A DNA stretch of 64,000 bases, taken from Pseudarthrobacter siccitolerans. GTDB lineage: Bacteria > Actinomycetota > Actinomycetes > Actinomycetales > Micrococcaceae. Location of the stretch: positions 2,418,001-2,482,000 of the forward strand of contig NZ_JAUSXB010000001.1 in assembly GCF_030823375.1 (NCBI RefSeq), written 5' to 3'. A program made the translations under genes and the position numbers. The notes under the pieces were generated by a model that had not been told where the DNA came from, did not search any database, and was given only the letters and a program-made list of their open reading frames with translations. Shown here one piece after another: positions 1-9,513 of the stretch; within the stretch, counting starts at the first letter, position 1; each line of letters begins with the position of its first letter.

Positions 1-1623
1 GAGGACACGTGGCTTGGCGACGAACGCTATATCGGCGAGGGCCAGATGTCGGAGGAGGTCGGCTCCACGGAGATGGGCCTGATCTACGTCAACCCTGAGG
101 GACCGATGGGCAACCCGGATCCCAAACTCGCGGCAGCCTTCATCCGCGAGACCTTCAAGCGGATGGCGATGAACGACGAAGAGACCTTCGCGCTGATCGC
201 CGGTGGCCACACCTTCGGCAAGACCCACGGCGCCGGTGACGCCGACGCGCACGTGGGCCCGGAGCCGGAAGGCGCCAACCTGGAGGCGCAGGGGCTGGGC
301 TGGCTCAGCACGTACGGCAGCGGCAAGGGTGGCGACACGATCACCTCGGGCCTCGAGGTCACGTGGACGGACCGGCCCACCCAGTGGAGCAACCGCTTCC
401 TGGAGATCCTGTTCGAGTACGAGTGGGAGCTGGTCAAGAGCCCCGCCGGCGCCCACCAGTGGGTGGCCAAGGATGCCCCGGAGATCATCCCGGACGCGCA
501 CGACCCTAACAAGAAGCACCGCCCCACCATGCTGACCACGGACCTGTCGCTGCGCTTCGACCCGATTTATGAGGAAATAGGGCAGCGCTTCCTGAAGAAC
601 CCGGACGAGTTCCAGATCGCCTTCGCCAAGGCCTGGTACAAGCTGCTGCACCGCGACATGGGCCCGGTTGGCCCGCACATGCTCGGGCCGTGGGTTCCGG
701 AAGCGCAGCTCTGGCAGGACCCGGTTCCGGCAGTGGACCACGAGCTGATCGACGAGCAGGACATCGCCACCCTCAAGGCCCAACTCCTGGACTCGGGCCT
801 GTCCGTCTCACAGCTTGCCAGTACGGCATGGGCCGCGGCGTCCACCTTCCGCAAGACCGATCGGCGCGGCGGCGCCAACGGGGCGCGGATCCGGCTGGAG
901 CCCCAGCGCGGCTGGGAGGTCAACGAGCCTGAGCAGCTTCCGACGGCGTTGCAGGCCATTGAGAGCGTGCAGCAGGAGTTCAACGCCGCCCAGGCCGGGG
1001 GCAGGAAGGTCTCACTGGCTGACCTGATTGTCCTCGGCGGCTGCGCCGCGGTCGAGAAGGCGGCGAACGACGGCGGGTTCCCCGTCACTGTGCCGTTCCG
1101 GCCCGGCCGCACCGACGCCGAACAGGACCAGACCGACGTCGAATCCTTCCAGTACCTGCAGCCGCGGGCGGACGGGTTCCGCAACTATGTGCGCCCCGGC
1201 GGGAAGCTCCAGCCGGAGACCCTCCTGCTGGACAAGGCGTACCTGCTGGACCTCTCCGCCCCGGAGATGACAGCGCTCGTAGGCGGCATGCGCGCCCTCG
1301 GCACCAACGTGGGCGGTTCCGCCCACGGAGTCCTCACGGACAGGCCGCAGGTCCTGACGAACGACTTCTTCGTTAACCTGCTCTCCCCCGGCACGAAGTG
1401 GAAGGCCTCGGAGGCGGAGGAGAACGTCTACGAGATCATGGACGTCGCCACCGGCGAACTGAAGTGGACCGCCACACCGGTGGATCTGGTCTTCGGCTCC
1501 AACTCACAGCTCCGTGCGATCGCCGAGGTCTACGCCAGCGACGACGCCAGGGAGAAGTTCGTCAACGATTTCGTGGCGGCCTGGGTGAAGGTGATGGAGC
1601 TCGACCGCTTCGACCTGCGGTGA
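1..1623 (+). CDS. katG: Catalase-peroxidase KatG, 5' end outside window
   Basis: Haem enzyme that removes hydrogen peroxide by catalase and peroxidase activity in the cytoplasm. The frame is open from base 1 and runs to a TGA at 1621-1623, giving about 540 of the roughly 740 residues usual for the family; the N-terminal distal haem residues lie upstream of the window. Visible hallmarks are the segment LIYVNPEGP, which holds the Tyr of the Met-Tyr-Trp crosslink, [23 protein letters not shown] with the proximal haem His, and the C-terminal catalase-like repeat ([29 protein letters not shown]). An internal ATG at 46 is not the real start because conserved KatG sequence precedes it. A GC-rich hairpin follows directly. 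Identification is very secure. Confidence 0.97.
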   Translation, partial: EDTWLGDERYIGEGQMSEEVGSTEMGLIYVNPEGPMGNPDPKLAAAFIRETFKRMAMNDEETFALIAGGHTFGKTHGAGDADAHVGPEPEGANLEAQGLGWLSTYGSGKGGDTITSGLEVTWTDRPTQWSNRFLEILFEYEWELVKSPAGAHQWVAKDAPEIIPDAHDPNKKHRPTMLTTDLSLRFDPIYEEIGQRFLKNPDEFQIAFAKAWYKLLHRDMGPVGPHMLGPWVPEAQLWQDPVPAVDHELIDEQDIATLKAQLLDSGLSVSQLASTAWAAASTFRKTDRRGGANGARIRLEPQRGWEVNEPEQLPTALQAIESVQQEFNAAQAGGRKVSLADLIVLGGCAAVEKAANDGGFPVTVPFRPGRTDAEQDQTDVESFQYLQPRADGFRNYVRPGGKLQPETLLLDKAYLLDLSAPEMTALVGGMRALGTNVGGSAHGVLTDRPQVLTNDFFVNLLSPGTKWKASEAEENVYEIMDVATGELKWTATPVDLVFGSNSQLRAIAEVYASDDAREKFVNDFVAAWVKVMELDRFDLR

Positions 1624-1645
1624 GCGCGCTTTACTGAGTGACGTG

Positions 1646-1677
1646 TCCGGGCCGGCTGCAGCTGTGGCCGGCCCGGA
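1646..1677 (+). terminator. Terminator-like hairpin after katG
   Basis: Inverted repeat CCGGGCCGGC (1647-1656) / GCCGGCCCGG (1667-1676) with one extra T-A pair, 10-nt loop, 23 bases after the katG stop. There is no clear U-tract, as is common in high-GC actinobacteria. Confidence 0.6.
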
Positions 1678-1883
1678 ACACGCGGAGCGCTCTGGGCTGT
1701 ACTGATGTTCTGCTCAAAGTTTTCCTCCCCTTTCGGCGCCTATGCATTGATGAGAGATGCTTTGGACGCCTCGGCACTTGCATGCGCATCGCGACTCGTT
1801 GCTTGGAGGTTGATAGTCTTCGTCGGTTGTGACTCAGGGAGCACCCGGCCAGGTAATAACTGGGCTGGTGCGTCCAGTTACGG

Positions 1884-1989
1884 ACACCCCAACCTGACGC
1901 CAGGCAGAAGTGCTGATTGGTGTCAGTCCGGGATGGCTGTAAAACGAATTGACGTCTGTTACTAGCTCTTCCTAGGTTTCTACCTGACA
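1884..1989. repeat. Solitary IS21-like terminal-end remnant
   Basis: Two motifs about 85 bases apart, ACACCCCAACCTGACG (1884-1899) and CCTAGGTTTCTACCTGACA (1971-1989), repeat in the same order and spacing as at 13753-13859, where they read ACACCCCAACCTGACG and CCCAGGTTTCAACCTGACA. Read on the minus strand, each tip begins TGTCAGGT. IS21-family elements start with TG and have several internal copies of their end sequence, so I infer that this is a decayed element end with no transposase left. The family assignment is tentative; the repetition is directly visible. Confidence 0.5.
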
Positions 1990-2274
1990 CTTGTGGTTAG
2001 GAATGGCATGACCGGGCAGCGCCTCGGCTACAGTCAGGGTCAGCAGTGGACCAGGACATCGAGCGCCAGCTTGAAGTATGGAGCTGGACATGACCTTCAC
2101 TGACAAAGCTTAGGGCAAGGATATAAATCGCCCCCAGCTTGAGGATCTCCTTCGCTTCAGCCCGACTGTGACACCCTCTTCGTACATTGCATGGAACCGC
2201 CTTGCACCGGAATCTGGCCGACGTCGGAGTGTGAGACAGCCCGGAAAAACAGATGGTATCGCGGCGAGGCGATG

Positions 2275-4667
2275 TCAGCTCGCCTCGGCGCCGCCGGGTG
2301 TGCGGGCGAGCCGGAGCCAAGTGTCCACTACGGTGTCGGGATTTAGGGAGACGGAGTCAATGCCTTCCGCCACCAGCCAATCCGCGAAGTCTGCGTGGTC
2401 GCTGGGGCCTTGGCCGCAGATACCCACGTATTTTCCGCGTTCTTTGCATGCCTTGATGGCCATGCTTAGGAGCATTTTGACGGCGGGATCTCGCTCGTCG
2501 AATCCGGCCGCGACAGTGGCGGAATCTCGGTCCAGGCCCAGCGACAGCTGCGTCATGTCGTTGGAGCCGATGGAGAACCCGTCGAAGTACTCCAGGAAGT
2601 CCCCGGCAAGTAGGGCGTTGGAGGGAATCTCGCACATCATGATCACTTCGAGGCCATGCTCCCCACGGACTAGTCCGTTCTCGGCCAGTAACTCGATGAC
2701 GCCGCGGGCCTCATCGAGGGTTCGCACGAACGGGATCATCAGCTTGACGTTGGTAAGGCCCATTTTATTGCGTACGAAGGACAGGGCCTCGCATTCGAAG
2801 TCGAAGCAGTCGCGGAATGATGGGTCCAGGTAGCGGGAGGCGCCCCGGAAGCCGAGCATCGGGTTTTCCTCGTGGGGCTCGTACGCAGGCCCGCCAATCA
2901 GGTTTGCGTATTCGTTGGACTTAAAGTCGGACATCCGCACAATGACCGGCTCCGGCGCGAACGCCGCGGCGATGGTGGACACCCCTTCGGCCAGCCGCTT
3001 GATGTAGTAGTCGCGCGGGGTGTCGTAGGCGGAAATTCGTTCACGGATTTCTGCGGCGACGTCCTCCGGTTGGTTGTCCAGGTTCAGGAGGGCTTTGGGG
3101 TGGATGCCGATTTGGCGGTTGATGATGAATTCCAGTCCGGCTAAGCCCACCCCGTGGTTGGGCAGCTGCGCGAAGGTGAAGGCCTGTTCCGGGGTGCCGA
3201 CATTCATCATGACCTTGACCGGCGCTGCCGGCAGGTGTGTGACTTCAGTTTCCTCGACGCTGAAGTCCAGAAGGCCTTCGTAGATCACACCGGTTTCCCC
3301 GTCGGCGCAGGAGACCGTCACTTCCCGGCCGTCGGCGAGGACGTGGGTAGCATCCCCGGTGCCGACGACGGCCGGAATGCCGAGTTCGCGGGCAATGATG
3401 GCTGCGTGGCAGGTGCGTCCGCCGCGGTTGGTCACGATGGCAGATGCCCGCTTCATGATCGGTTCCCAGTCCGGGTCGGTCATGTCCGCGACGAGGACAT
3501 CACCGCTCTGGAAGGTTGCCATCTGGTCGATCGCGGTGAGGATTCGGACCTTACCGGCGCCGATGCGCTGGCCGATGGCGCGGCCCTCGGCCAGCACCTG
3601 GCCGGTGCCGTTGAGGCGGAACCGGCTCAGGCTGCCGGAGGCCCGGCGGGACTGCACTGTTTCAGGGCGTGCCTGCAGGATGTACAGGCCCCCGTCGATT
3701 CCGTCCTTGCCCCACTCGATGTCCATTGGACGGCCGTAGTGGTTCTCGATAGCGAGGGCGTGCCGCGCGAGCTGCTCGACATCCTCATCAGTGAGGCTGA
3801 AGCGGTTCCGCAGCGAAGCCTCAACGGGAACAAAGTCAATGGTGTGACCCACTTCGCGGTTGCTCGTGTAGGTCATTTGAAGGGCTTTCTCGCCCAGTCC
3901 GCGCTTGAGGATCGCCGGGCGTCCGGCATGGAGGGCAGGTTTGTAGACGTAGAACTCGTCCGGGTTCACGGCACCCTGGACGACAGCTTCGCCGAGGCCA
4001 TAGGAGGATGTGACGAACACTGCGTCCTGGAACCCGGACTCGGTGTCCATGGTGAACATGACCCCTGAGGCGCCAACGTCGGAGCGCACCATGCGTTGGA
4101 TCCCGGCTGACAGCGCGACTTCGGCGTGTTCGAATTTGTGGTGCACACGGTAGGCAATGGCGCGGTCGTTATAGAGGGACGCGAATACATCCTTGATGGC
4201 GAGCAGGATGTTTTCGATGCCGCGGACGTTCAGGAAGGTCTCCTGTTGGCCGGCGAAGGAGGCATCCGGAAGGTCTTCGGCGGTAGCGCTGGAGCGGACA
4301 GCCCAGGAAAGGTCCTCGGAGCCGCCATGCTTGTCCACCAGTTGCTGGTAGAAGTCGCGTACCTGCGCTTCAAAGTCAGGCAGGAAGGGTGTCTGGCGGA
4401 TGAGGTCCCGGATTTCCTGGCCGGCCGAGGCGAGGGCGGTTACGTCATCGGTGTCCAGGCCTAGGAGCCGGTCGACAATCTTTTGGTCCAGGCCTGAATC
4501 TGCCAGGAAGCTGCGGTAGGCATCCGCTGTTGTTGCAAGCCGTCGGGGACCAGGACCCCGGCAAAGCTCAGGTTCTGAACCATTTCACCAAGGGAGGCGT
4601 TCTTTCCGCCTACGCGGTCCAGGTCTTTCAGTCCGAGTTCTGAGAACCACAGTACGTTTTTCGTCAT
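2275..4667 (-). pseudogene. ppsA: Phosphoenolpyruvate synthase, one-base frameshift near the N-terminus
   Basis: Pyruvate, water dikinase: pyruvate + ATP + water to PEP + AMP + phosphate, the entry to gluconeogenesis from pyruvate. Start ATG at 4667 follows AGGAG at 4676-4680 and gives MTKNVLWFSELGLKDLDRVG, the family N-terminus, up to VLVPDG. At about 4537-4539 one base is missing (AA where AAA is expected on the plus strand), and the correct continuation (residues [15 protein letters not shown]) lies in the next frame. That frame then runs intact to 2275 through the ATP-grasp part ([20 protein letters not shown]), the phosphohistidine domain ([21 protein letters not shown], His catalytic) and the PEP-utilising barrel ending with [16 protein letters not shown]. 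Without the missing base only about 45 correct residues would be made. It may be a true pseudogene or a homopolymer base-calling error. The adjacent ppsR is broken too. Confidence 0.9.
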
Positions 4668-4814
4668 TTTTACTGCTCCTTTGCAGATGGTGCAGGGGTA
4701 ACCGTTCACTAGCCGCGACCACAGGTTGCTGGACGGAAAATCCTGTCTACAGTTACAGGTCTTCAGCGCTCTTTCCACATGATGTACGCCACACAGGGCC
4801 AGTGAAATCGTTTT

Positions 4815-5628
4815 TCAGTGCTTAATGTTCATCCGTTGCAGGATGGTCGCTGCCATCTCCTCCACTGAGACGGTGGCCGAATTCAGGTACGGGATCCTAT
4901 GAGATACGTACAACTGCTCTGCGCAGCTCGAAGCCGCACTGCCGCAGGGAGGCGTACGGTGAGCCGCTGCGGCGTTCGGTGCGAATCTGGCTAAGGCGCA
5001 GGGGGTTAGATGAGAGGCCGAAACATTTCGAAACGAACGGTCTGAGTGGCTTGGGAAGCCCTTCCCGTTCAAAGTCTTCATCTACCAGTGGGAAGTTCGC
5101 CGCAAAGATGCCGTGTTGGAGTGCCAGGTACATGGTGGTGGGCGTTTTGCCGCACCGAGATGGAGCCACCAAAATGACCTGCGCTTTTTCGAGAGCACGC
5201 AGGCTCTGACCGTCGTCGTGTTCCATGGCGTACTCGACGGCCGCCATACGGGCTTGGTAACGAGCCGCGTTTCCGAGGCCGTGCGCCCGCCCCGGTTCTC
5301 CGCTGGCCGGGGTGCTGAGTGCGTGCTCCAACTGCCCGACATACGTCCCAATGAGATCCACGACGATCCCCTTGCACGTCGCCAGAACCTGCCTGATATC
5401 GCTGCTTACTGCAGTGGAAAAGACAATTGGCTGCGGGCCACTGGCGGCGACGCCGTTGATGGCCTTCACTACGGATCCGGCTTGTTCGACGGTGGTGATA
5501 AAGGGAACAGTAATACGGTCAAAATGATTCGCGGGGAACTGCGTCAGCAAGGTGTTGCCGAGCGTTTCCGCGGTGATGCCCGTACTGTCCGAAAGGAAGT
5601 AGACGGGTCGACGATCGTCCTTGGTCAT
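4815..5628 (-). pseudogene. ppsR: PEP synthase regulatory protein (DUF299), frameshifted near the C-terminus
   Basis: Bifunctional ADP-dependent kinase/Pi-dependent pyrophosphorylase that switches PEP synthase off and on by phosphorylating a Thr beside its catalytic His. I place the start at 5628 (MTKDDRRPVYFLSDSTG), preceded by a GGAGA motif; the longer open frame upstream lacks family sequence. DUF299 landmarks are VYFLSDSTGITAETLGNTLL at the N-terminus and the P-loop-like APSRCGKTPTTMYLALQHG. Near 4913-4925 the frame is lost: after FELRRA the expected EQLYVSHRIPYLNSATVSVE tail continues in another frame down to 4815. The pattern fits loss of one GAGCA unit from a short direct repeat, or loss of two bases. 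It lies 147 bases upstream of ppsA on the same strand, the usual enzyme/regulator pairing. Confidence 0.88.
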
Positions 5629-5934
5629 AACCAATTCTCCACTCTCGTAGTAGGGGCGTGTGACAGACCCCGGAATGACGCCAGGCGCCCTGCGACTGAT
5701 TGTCAGTAGGGTCCGGTCGTTCATTTCTTTACATGCCCTTTGGGTAGCTAGAGGGTTGATTCGTGACAGCTTCAGTCCGGGCGCATTGGTCGGCAACGTG
5801 GCTGAGGCTGCCGGGCGAACAAGGGGTCTGAGTAGTAATGGAACAGGATTGCGCGTTTAGCCGAACTGTTGAACAAACTGCTGGAAGAAAACCTCTAGAT
5901 CCCCTTGCGGTAGCACGGCGGCGCGAGCAAAGGG

Positions 5935-5971
5935 AAGGCCGGTAGCCACCCGTTAGGGGGCTACCGGCCTT
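5935..5971 (-). terminator. Strong hairpin, second terminator candidate after the tannase gene
   Basis: Perfect 13-bp inverted repeat AAGGCCGGTAGCC (5935-5947) / GGCTACCGGCCTT (5959-5971) with an 11-base loop. It lies about 135 bases past the tannase stop and could isolate ppsR from upstream transcription. Confidence 0.6.
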
Positions 5972-6028
5972 GCAGCAGAGTGGGTGGACTAGTGGCAGAG
6001 TCACCCCATCATGCCTTAGGACGCCCAA

Positions 6029-6056
6029 GGCCGCCGACTGTCATGTGCCGGCGGCC
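6029..6056 (-). terminator. Hairpin just after the tannase gene
   Basis: Inverted repeat GGCCGCCG (6029-6036) / CGGCGGCC (6049-6056) about 50 bases beyond the tannase stop on the minus strand. No U-tract. Confidence 0.5.
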
Positions 6057-6104
6057 AAGGCGGCCGTTATGCCGTGGTTTCAGACCGTTGCGAAGCCAGC
6101 GGCG

Positions 6105-7928
6105 CTACTGGCAGGTGTAGCTCGCAGCAGCGTTCACATCCCCACCGAGATACTTCACCCGCTCGGGGTACATGCACAGCGGGCGCGAGCGGCTACCGTC
6201 AGGCGACGTTGCGACAAAGGTGTCGGGTGCCTGGTTCCTCTCCACCCAATCGACCAGTGCGAGGTAGACCTCGTCCTTGCCGATGTCGGACACGAAGGGC
6301 CCGATTTGCGGGGTGGTGGCACTGTTCGCGTCGATGCTGCCAACGCCGCCGCCGTGGCTGCGGCCGGGCAGCATGAAGAGGCGATGCACATCCTGCGCTT
6401 TTTGGATGCCGCCGAGAATGTCGGCAGACTCCTCGTAGTACTTGGTCATCATTTCCACCGAGTTATAAGGGTCGTGGGTACCGGTGATGGTGATCATCTT
6501 GGACCCACTGCGCTTGAACTCTGTCAGATCTGGGTTGTCCGCGTCGATGTTGGCGAACGCCGAGTCGTTCAGGGACTTGCCTGCGGGGAAAACCTTCGCA
6601 AACTCTTCGTAGCTCATTTCCATCCAGCGGTTCTCGCCGGTGCCCGACGCGTTCTTGAACCCGGGATACGTGTACGAGAGATCCTGCAGGTTAAAGGCGA
6701 GCTGGCTAGCCGTGATCTGGGCAATGACCGGTGAAACGGGAGTTGCCGTGGTTGCATCCAGTACCGTACCGCGGGTCGGGCCCCACCATAGATGGTTTGG
6801 AGCGCGGAAGGTGTTGCGACCGTTATCGACCGCCGGATCGGGCACGGATCCGTCGACCGTCGGGCCGTACCAGATCTTGTTGAACACTTGCGCTTCCACC
6901 TTGGTCACGCATGAGGCAGTGGCATTCGTGCCTCCATCGGACGGGCACAGCACGCTGGCGTCCTTCGTTGGGTCATACTTGCACTCGTCGTTGTATGTCA
7001 AGTAGCCATCGTGTGTGCCGTTCACGGCCGTGTCGCAGGAGTTCAATGCCGCGCGTGATACGGCATCCCTCTTCTCCTTCGTCAACAGAGGCAGCCCCTT
7101 GTCCGCCAGGTCTCGCTGCATCACAATCTGCGGCCACATGAGTCCGGGCATAAATTGCGTCTGGTCGAGGGAGACAGAGTCCGCCAGGATGCCGTCATAG
7201 TCGCCCGGGAACATCTGTGCGGATTGATACACCGCGCGGCCTCCGCTGGACTGGCCATAGATGTACGAATACTTGACCGGCTCTTTGTAGTAGGCCTTTG
7301 CCAGTGCTTTGGTGCTCACGGCCATCTCGTGCACGGCCCCGTAGGAGAGCTGCTCCCATCCCAGGGCGTTGGGCGTTCCGTCAGGCTGCACGAGAAACTC
7401 CCCCGAAAGCGGGCCCCTATCGTGGCCGCCATCAGTATAGACCGTGACGCTGCCTTTGGCAGCGGCGTAAGCACCCATCCTCGGCGAGTAGATGTCGGTC
7501 ACAGACCTGACCCCAGGCATGCCCATGAAACCCCCTACCGCCGTTGCGCGGATGCGCCTATCCCACTTCTCCGGAGCGGGCAGCCACACCTCCAGGCCGA
7601 CGCCATCCGTTGTCGACGGTGCACCGGCCGGTCCGGGGTTGCTCTCACCAACAAGCATTTTGACGAGGCATACGTCCGACTCCGCCTTGGCCGTGCCTGC
7701 AGGCGGAGTTTCCGCCAACGACAATGCGTCGCCCGCTTTGAAGGCTTTTACCAACAACACTCGGGTTTCCGGAGTCGGCTTGAATGCCGTCTTCATGCTC
7801 TCGTCGCACGAGAGCGCAACCGCCGCGCGGTCCGCGGGAGGGGCTGCGGCACTGGCGACCCCGGGTAAACTCCCCACGCTGAGCGCGACCAACGCGGTCG
7901 CGAGGATGGGAAACAACTTTCTTTTCAT
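6105..7928 (-). CDS. Secreted tannase/feruloyl esterase-family hydrolase
   Basis: Predicted extracellular ester hydrolase (607 aa), likely acting on plant phenolic esters such as galloyl or feruloyl esters; the substrate cannot be fixed from sequence. The start at 7928 gives a classic signal peptide (MKRKLFPILATALVALS, cleavage near AASAAA/ASA at residues 24-28) and has GGGAG upstream; the frame extends further upstream but without family character. The nucleophile elbow is GQSSGGR (Ser about 227). The acid is in TGTHDPYNS, with the Asp after His, and the catalytic His is in LPGRSHGGG. Well-studied tannases carry a Cys just before the Ser and just after the His (CS-D-HC motif, joined by a disulfide). 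Here those positions are Gln and Gly, so both cysteines are absent together. It is monocistronic and followed by two hairpins. Confidence 0.85.
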   Translation of the reverse strand: MKRKLFPILATALVALSVGSLPGVASAAAPPADRAAVALSCDESMKTAFKPTPETRVLLVKAFKAGDALSLAETPPAGTAKAESDVCLVKMLVGESNPGPAGAPSTTDGVGLEVWLPAPEKWDRRIRATAVGGFMGMPGVRSVTDIYSPRMGAYAAAKGSVTVYTDGGHDRGPLSGEFLVQPDGTPNALGWEQLSYGAVHEMAVSTKALAKAYYKEPVKYSYIYGQSSGGRAVYQSAQMFPGDYDGILADSVSLDQTQFMPGLMWPQIVMQRDLADKGLPLLTKEKRDAVSRAALNSCDTAVNGTHDGYLTYNDECKYDPTKDASVLCPSDGGTNATASCVTKVEAQVFNKIWYGPTVDGSVPDPAVDNGRNTFRAPNHLWWGPTRGTVLDATTATPVSPVIAQITASQLAFNLQDLSYTYPGFKNASGTGENRWMEMSYEEFAKVFPAGKSLNDSAFANIDADNPDLTEFKRSGSKMITITGTHDPYNSVEMMTKYYEESADILGGIQKAQDVHRLFMLPGRSHGGGVGSIDANSATTPQIGPFVSDIGKDEVYLALVDWVERNQAPDTFVATSPDGSRSRPLCMYPERVKYLGGDVNAAASYTCQ

Positions 7929-8299
7929 ATTCGAACTCCCTAAGTTTGTCGCCTCAGGAGGCGACAGCGCCAAACCAAAGCTTCGGCTTCGGTTTCCGTC
8001 GTCAATCCGTCTGCATCCCGCTTTCGGCGAGATCACACCTTAGTGACCCCATTTGCTGCCGCTGTCACCCATGCATCAACTGACTCTCCATTAGCCGTTG
8101 CCATTTTGGTACGCCTCGACAGTTGGTAAGACCATTCGCAATGTTGGCATGATCAAAGGATGTGGTCAAGCTCACGCGTTGACTCATTAAGGTGCGCGCG
8201 TAGAGGACATCGAAGAATCATTTGGTAATTCGCGCGTAGCGGGGTGTCTGCCGGTCGTCGGGTCTCCGGTGAGGGTATGCCTGCTGTTATGAGCTGACG

Positions 8300-8550
8300 A
8301 TGAGCGAAGGCAAGGCTATGACGAGGATTTTGGCCAGGGAGTACCGCCGTGCCTCAAGAAAGCGCAAAGGCGAAACCCTGAGTCAAAGCTGCGACGCGAC
8401 AGGCTGGCACCGCAGCCATGCCCGCAAGGCGATTGGGTTGGCCCTGGCGATCAAGGTGGCGCGTCCGCGCACGCCAAGGCCGCCTCTCTACGGCGACGCG
8501 GTCATCGACGCGCTGCGGTTCTGCTGGGCGGTCCAGGGCACCGCCTGCGC
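8300..8550 (+). pseudogene. N-terminal fragment of a DDE integrase-type transposase
   Basis: About 83 codons starting MSEGKAMTRILAREYRRASR. The pattern of basic YRRASRKRKGETL, a Cys, TGWHRSHARKAI, then RTPRPPLYGDAVIDALRFCW matches the N-terminal region of actinobacterial integrase-catalytic-region transposases, with the family segment AALRFCWAVLGTP seen here as DALRFCWAVQGTA. The similarity stops abruptly near 8550 and the frame closes in unrelated sequence, so the catalytic domain is gone. This is an insertion-sequence scar marking the left side of an accessory island. Confidence 0.65.
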
Positions 8551-9021
8551 GCGCTTAACAAGGTGGCCATCCACGGCCACCACGCTGATATCGTTGCCGA
8601 CATCAAAGGGCTCCCGGAGTTCAAGGACTGGGCCTCAACGTTACCCTCGGCATGCCCTTCGACGCCACTCATCAACGCTGTTCCGGGCGGCACCGACAAG
8701 ACAACCAGCACGGACATCGTCCAATTGACCTGCTACGGAAACTGCTCGGGCTACTTCCCCGGGTTCGCCGACGACGACCAGCAGGTCGCGCAGTGGATGG
8801 AGGACCTGTACACGGTGGCACCCCAGCTTCGCGGCCGGGTCCCCTCGATGTACACGCCCAAACCTGGCAGCACTGCTTCGCCTTACTCAGCCCCGAGCGG
8901 GCAGAAGCCTCTTCCGCAACTTCAGCGTTCGATCAGATCGCTGCACTTTGCAGGCTATTACACCTCCGAAACCGCAGGGACGCACGGGGCACCGCCGAGG
9001 TCGATCGCGTTGCTGCACTGA
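8551..9021 (+). other. Unrecognised open reading segment joined to the transposase scar
   Basis: A frame open from before 8551 to 9021 (a GTG at 8563 would give 152 aa) encodes sequence with coding-like composition: NKVAIHGHHADIVADIKG, then VQLTCYGNCSGYFPGFADDD and QQVAQWMEDLYTVAPQLRG. I do not recognise the family. The junction with the transposase fragment at about 8550 suggests it is the 3' part of a gene cut by a rearrangement. After about 8870 the better-looking frame switches to one containing RAEASSATSAFDQIAAL. Both may be debris. Confidence 0.3.
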
Positions 9022-9423
9022 TTGGCAACTCCTGCAGCCCCCGGGTCAGCGGAGACACAGCGGCATAGCACCACAGCGGCTGGCGGACCGGCTACTTGGG
9101 TTTGCGGAACACGGCCCTTGTATAACCGGACTCATTTGATCCGGAGAACTTGCTCGCCGTGGAGGTCGCCCAGTTGGGGCCCACCCCAACCTGACACCGG
9201 GGCGTTGTGTTGTTGGGCCCCAGATATAAGGGACTTCATCCGGGGCCAACGAGAGGCTGGTCCCACCGCCGCCCACAGCCAGGGACAATTCTCATGGGTT
9301 ATCCACCGCTACTGCTGCTCCGGGAGCTAGTCCAGGGGCACCCGCTATCCAGCCGTGGATAACCCGAATTGACCCCAACTGTGGACGGAACAGAGCCACC
9401 AGCGCAGCTTGTCCGAGCCTCGC
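9022..9423. other. Non-coding mosaic with an IS21-like end motif
   Basis: No gene seen. It contains one copy of the dispersed motif CACCCCAACCTGACACC at 9182-9198, flanked by GGGGCCC and GGGCCCC segments, and otherwise featureless sequence. It is most likely the debris of repeated insertions. Confidence 0.35.
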
Positions 9424-9513
9424 TTACTGGTAAGCGTGCATATTCCATTTCGAACTATTCGCACCCCTTGAAGTCGCTGTTCGTCGTGTTAGGGCATACC
9501 CCAACCTGACACG
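9424..9513. repeat. IS21-like subterminal repeat, left copy
   Basis: The segment from 9425 (TTACTGGTAAGCGTGCATAT through TTTCGAACTATTCG) recurs at 13682 with a single mismatch over about 38 bases. In both places it is followed about 35-40 bases later by TACCCCAACCTGAC or CACCCCAACCTGAC. The two copies are in direct orientation, 4.26 kb apart, and bracket the oxygenase island. Confidence 0.6.

Larger units (their letters stand above)
1624..2274. other. Intergenic stretch between katG and ppsA
   Basis: No convincing gene on either strand. It holds the katG hairpin at its left and an IS21-like end remnant at 1884-1989. The remaining 280 bases up to the ppsA stop show nothing I recognise. Confidence 0.5.
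5629..6104. other. Intergenic region upstream of ppsR and downstream of the tannase gene
   Basis: No gene recognised. It contains two strong hairpins (6029-6056 and 5935-5971) and should contain the ppsR promoter on the minus strand. A short palindrome ACTGA-TTG-TCAGT at 5695-5707 lies about 70 bases upstream of the ppsR start and could be a regulator site, but it is too short to claim. Confidence 0.4.

Noticed and set aside
3154..4068. Long plus-strand frame opposite ppsA (304 codons), and similar long shadows opposite katG, the monooxygenases and the FAD gene
   Set aside because: High GC third positions create long antisense frames; none has a recognisable domain or start signal, while the sense genes are certain.
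2275..5628. Programmed frameshift in ppsA or ppsR
   Set aside because: No slippery heptamer or stimulatory structure is apparent, and these families are not known for recoding.
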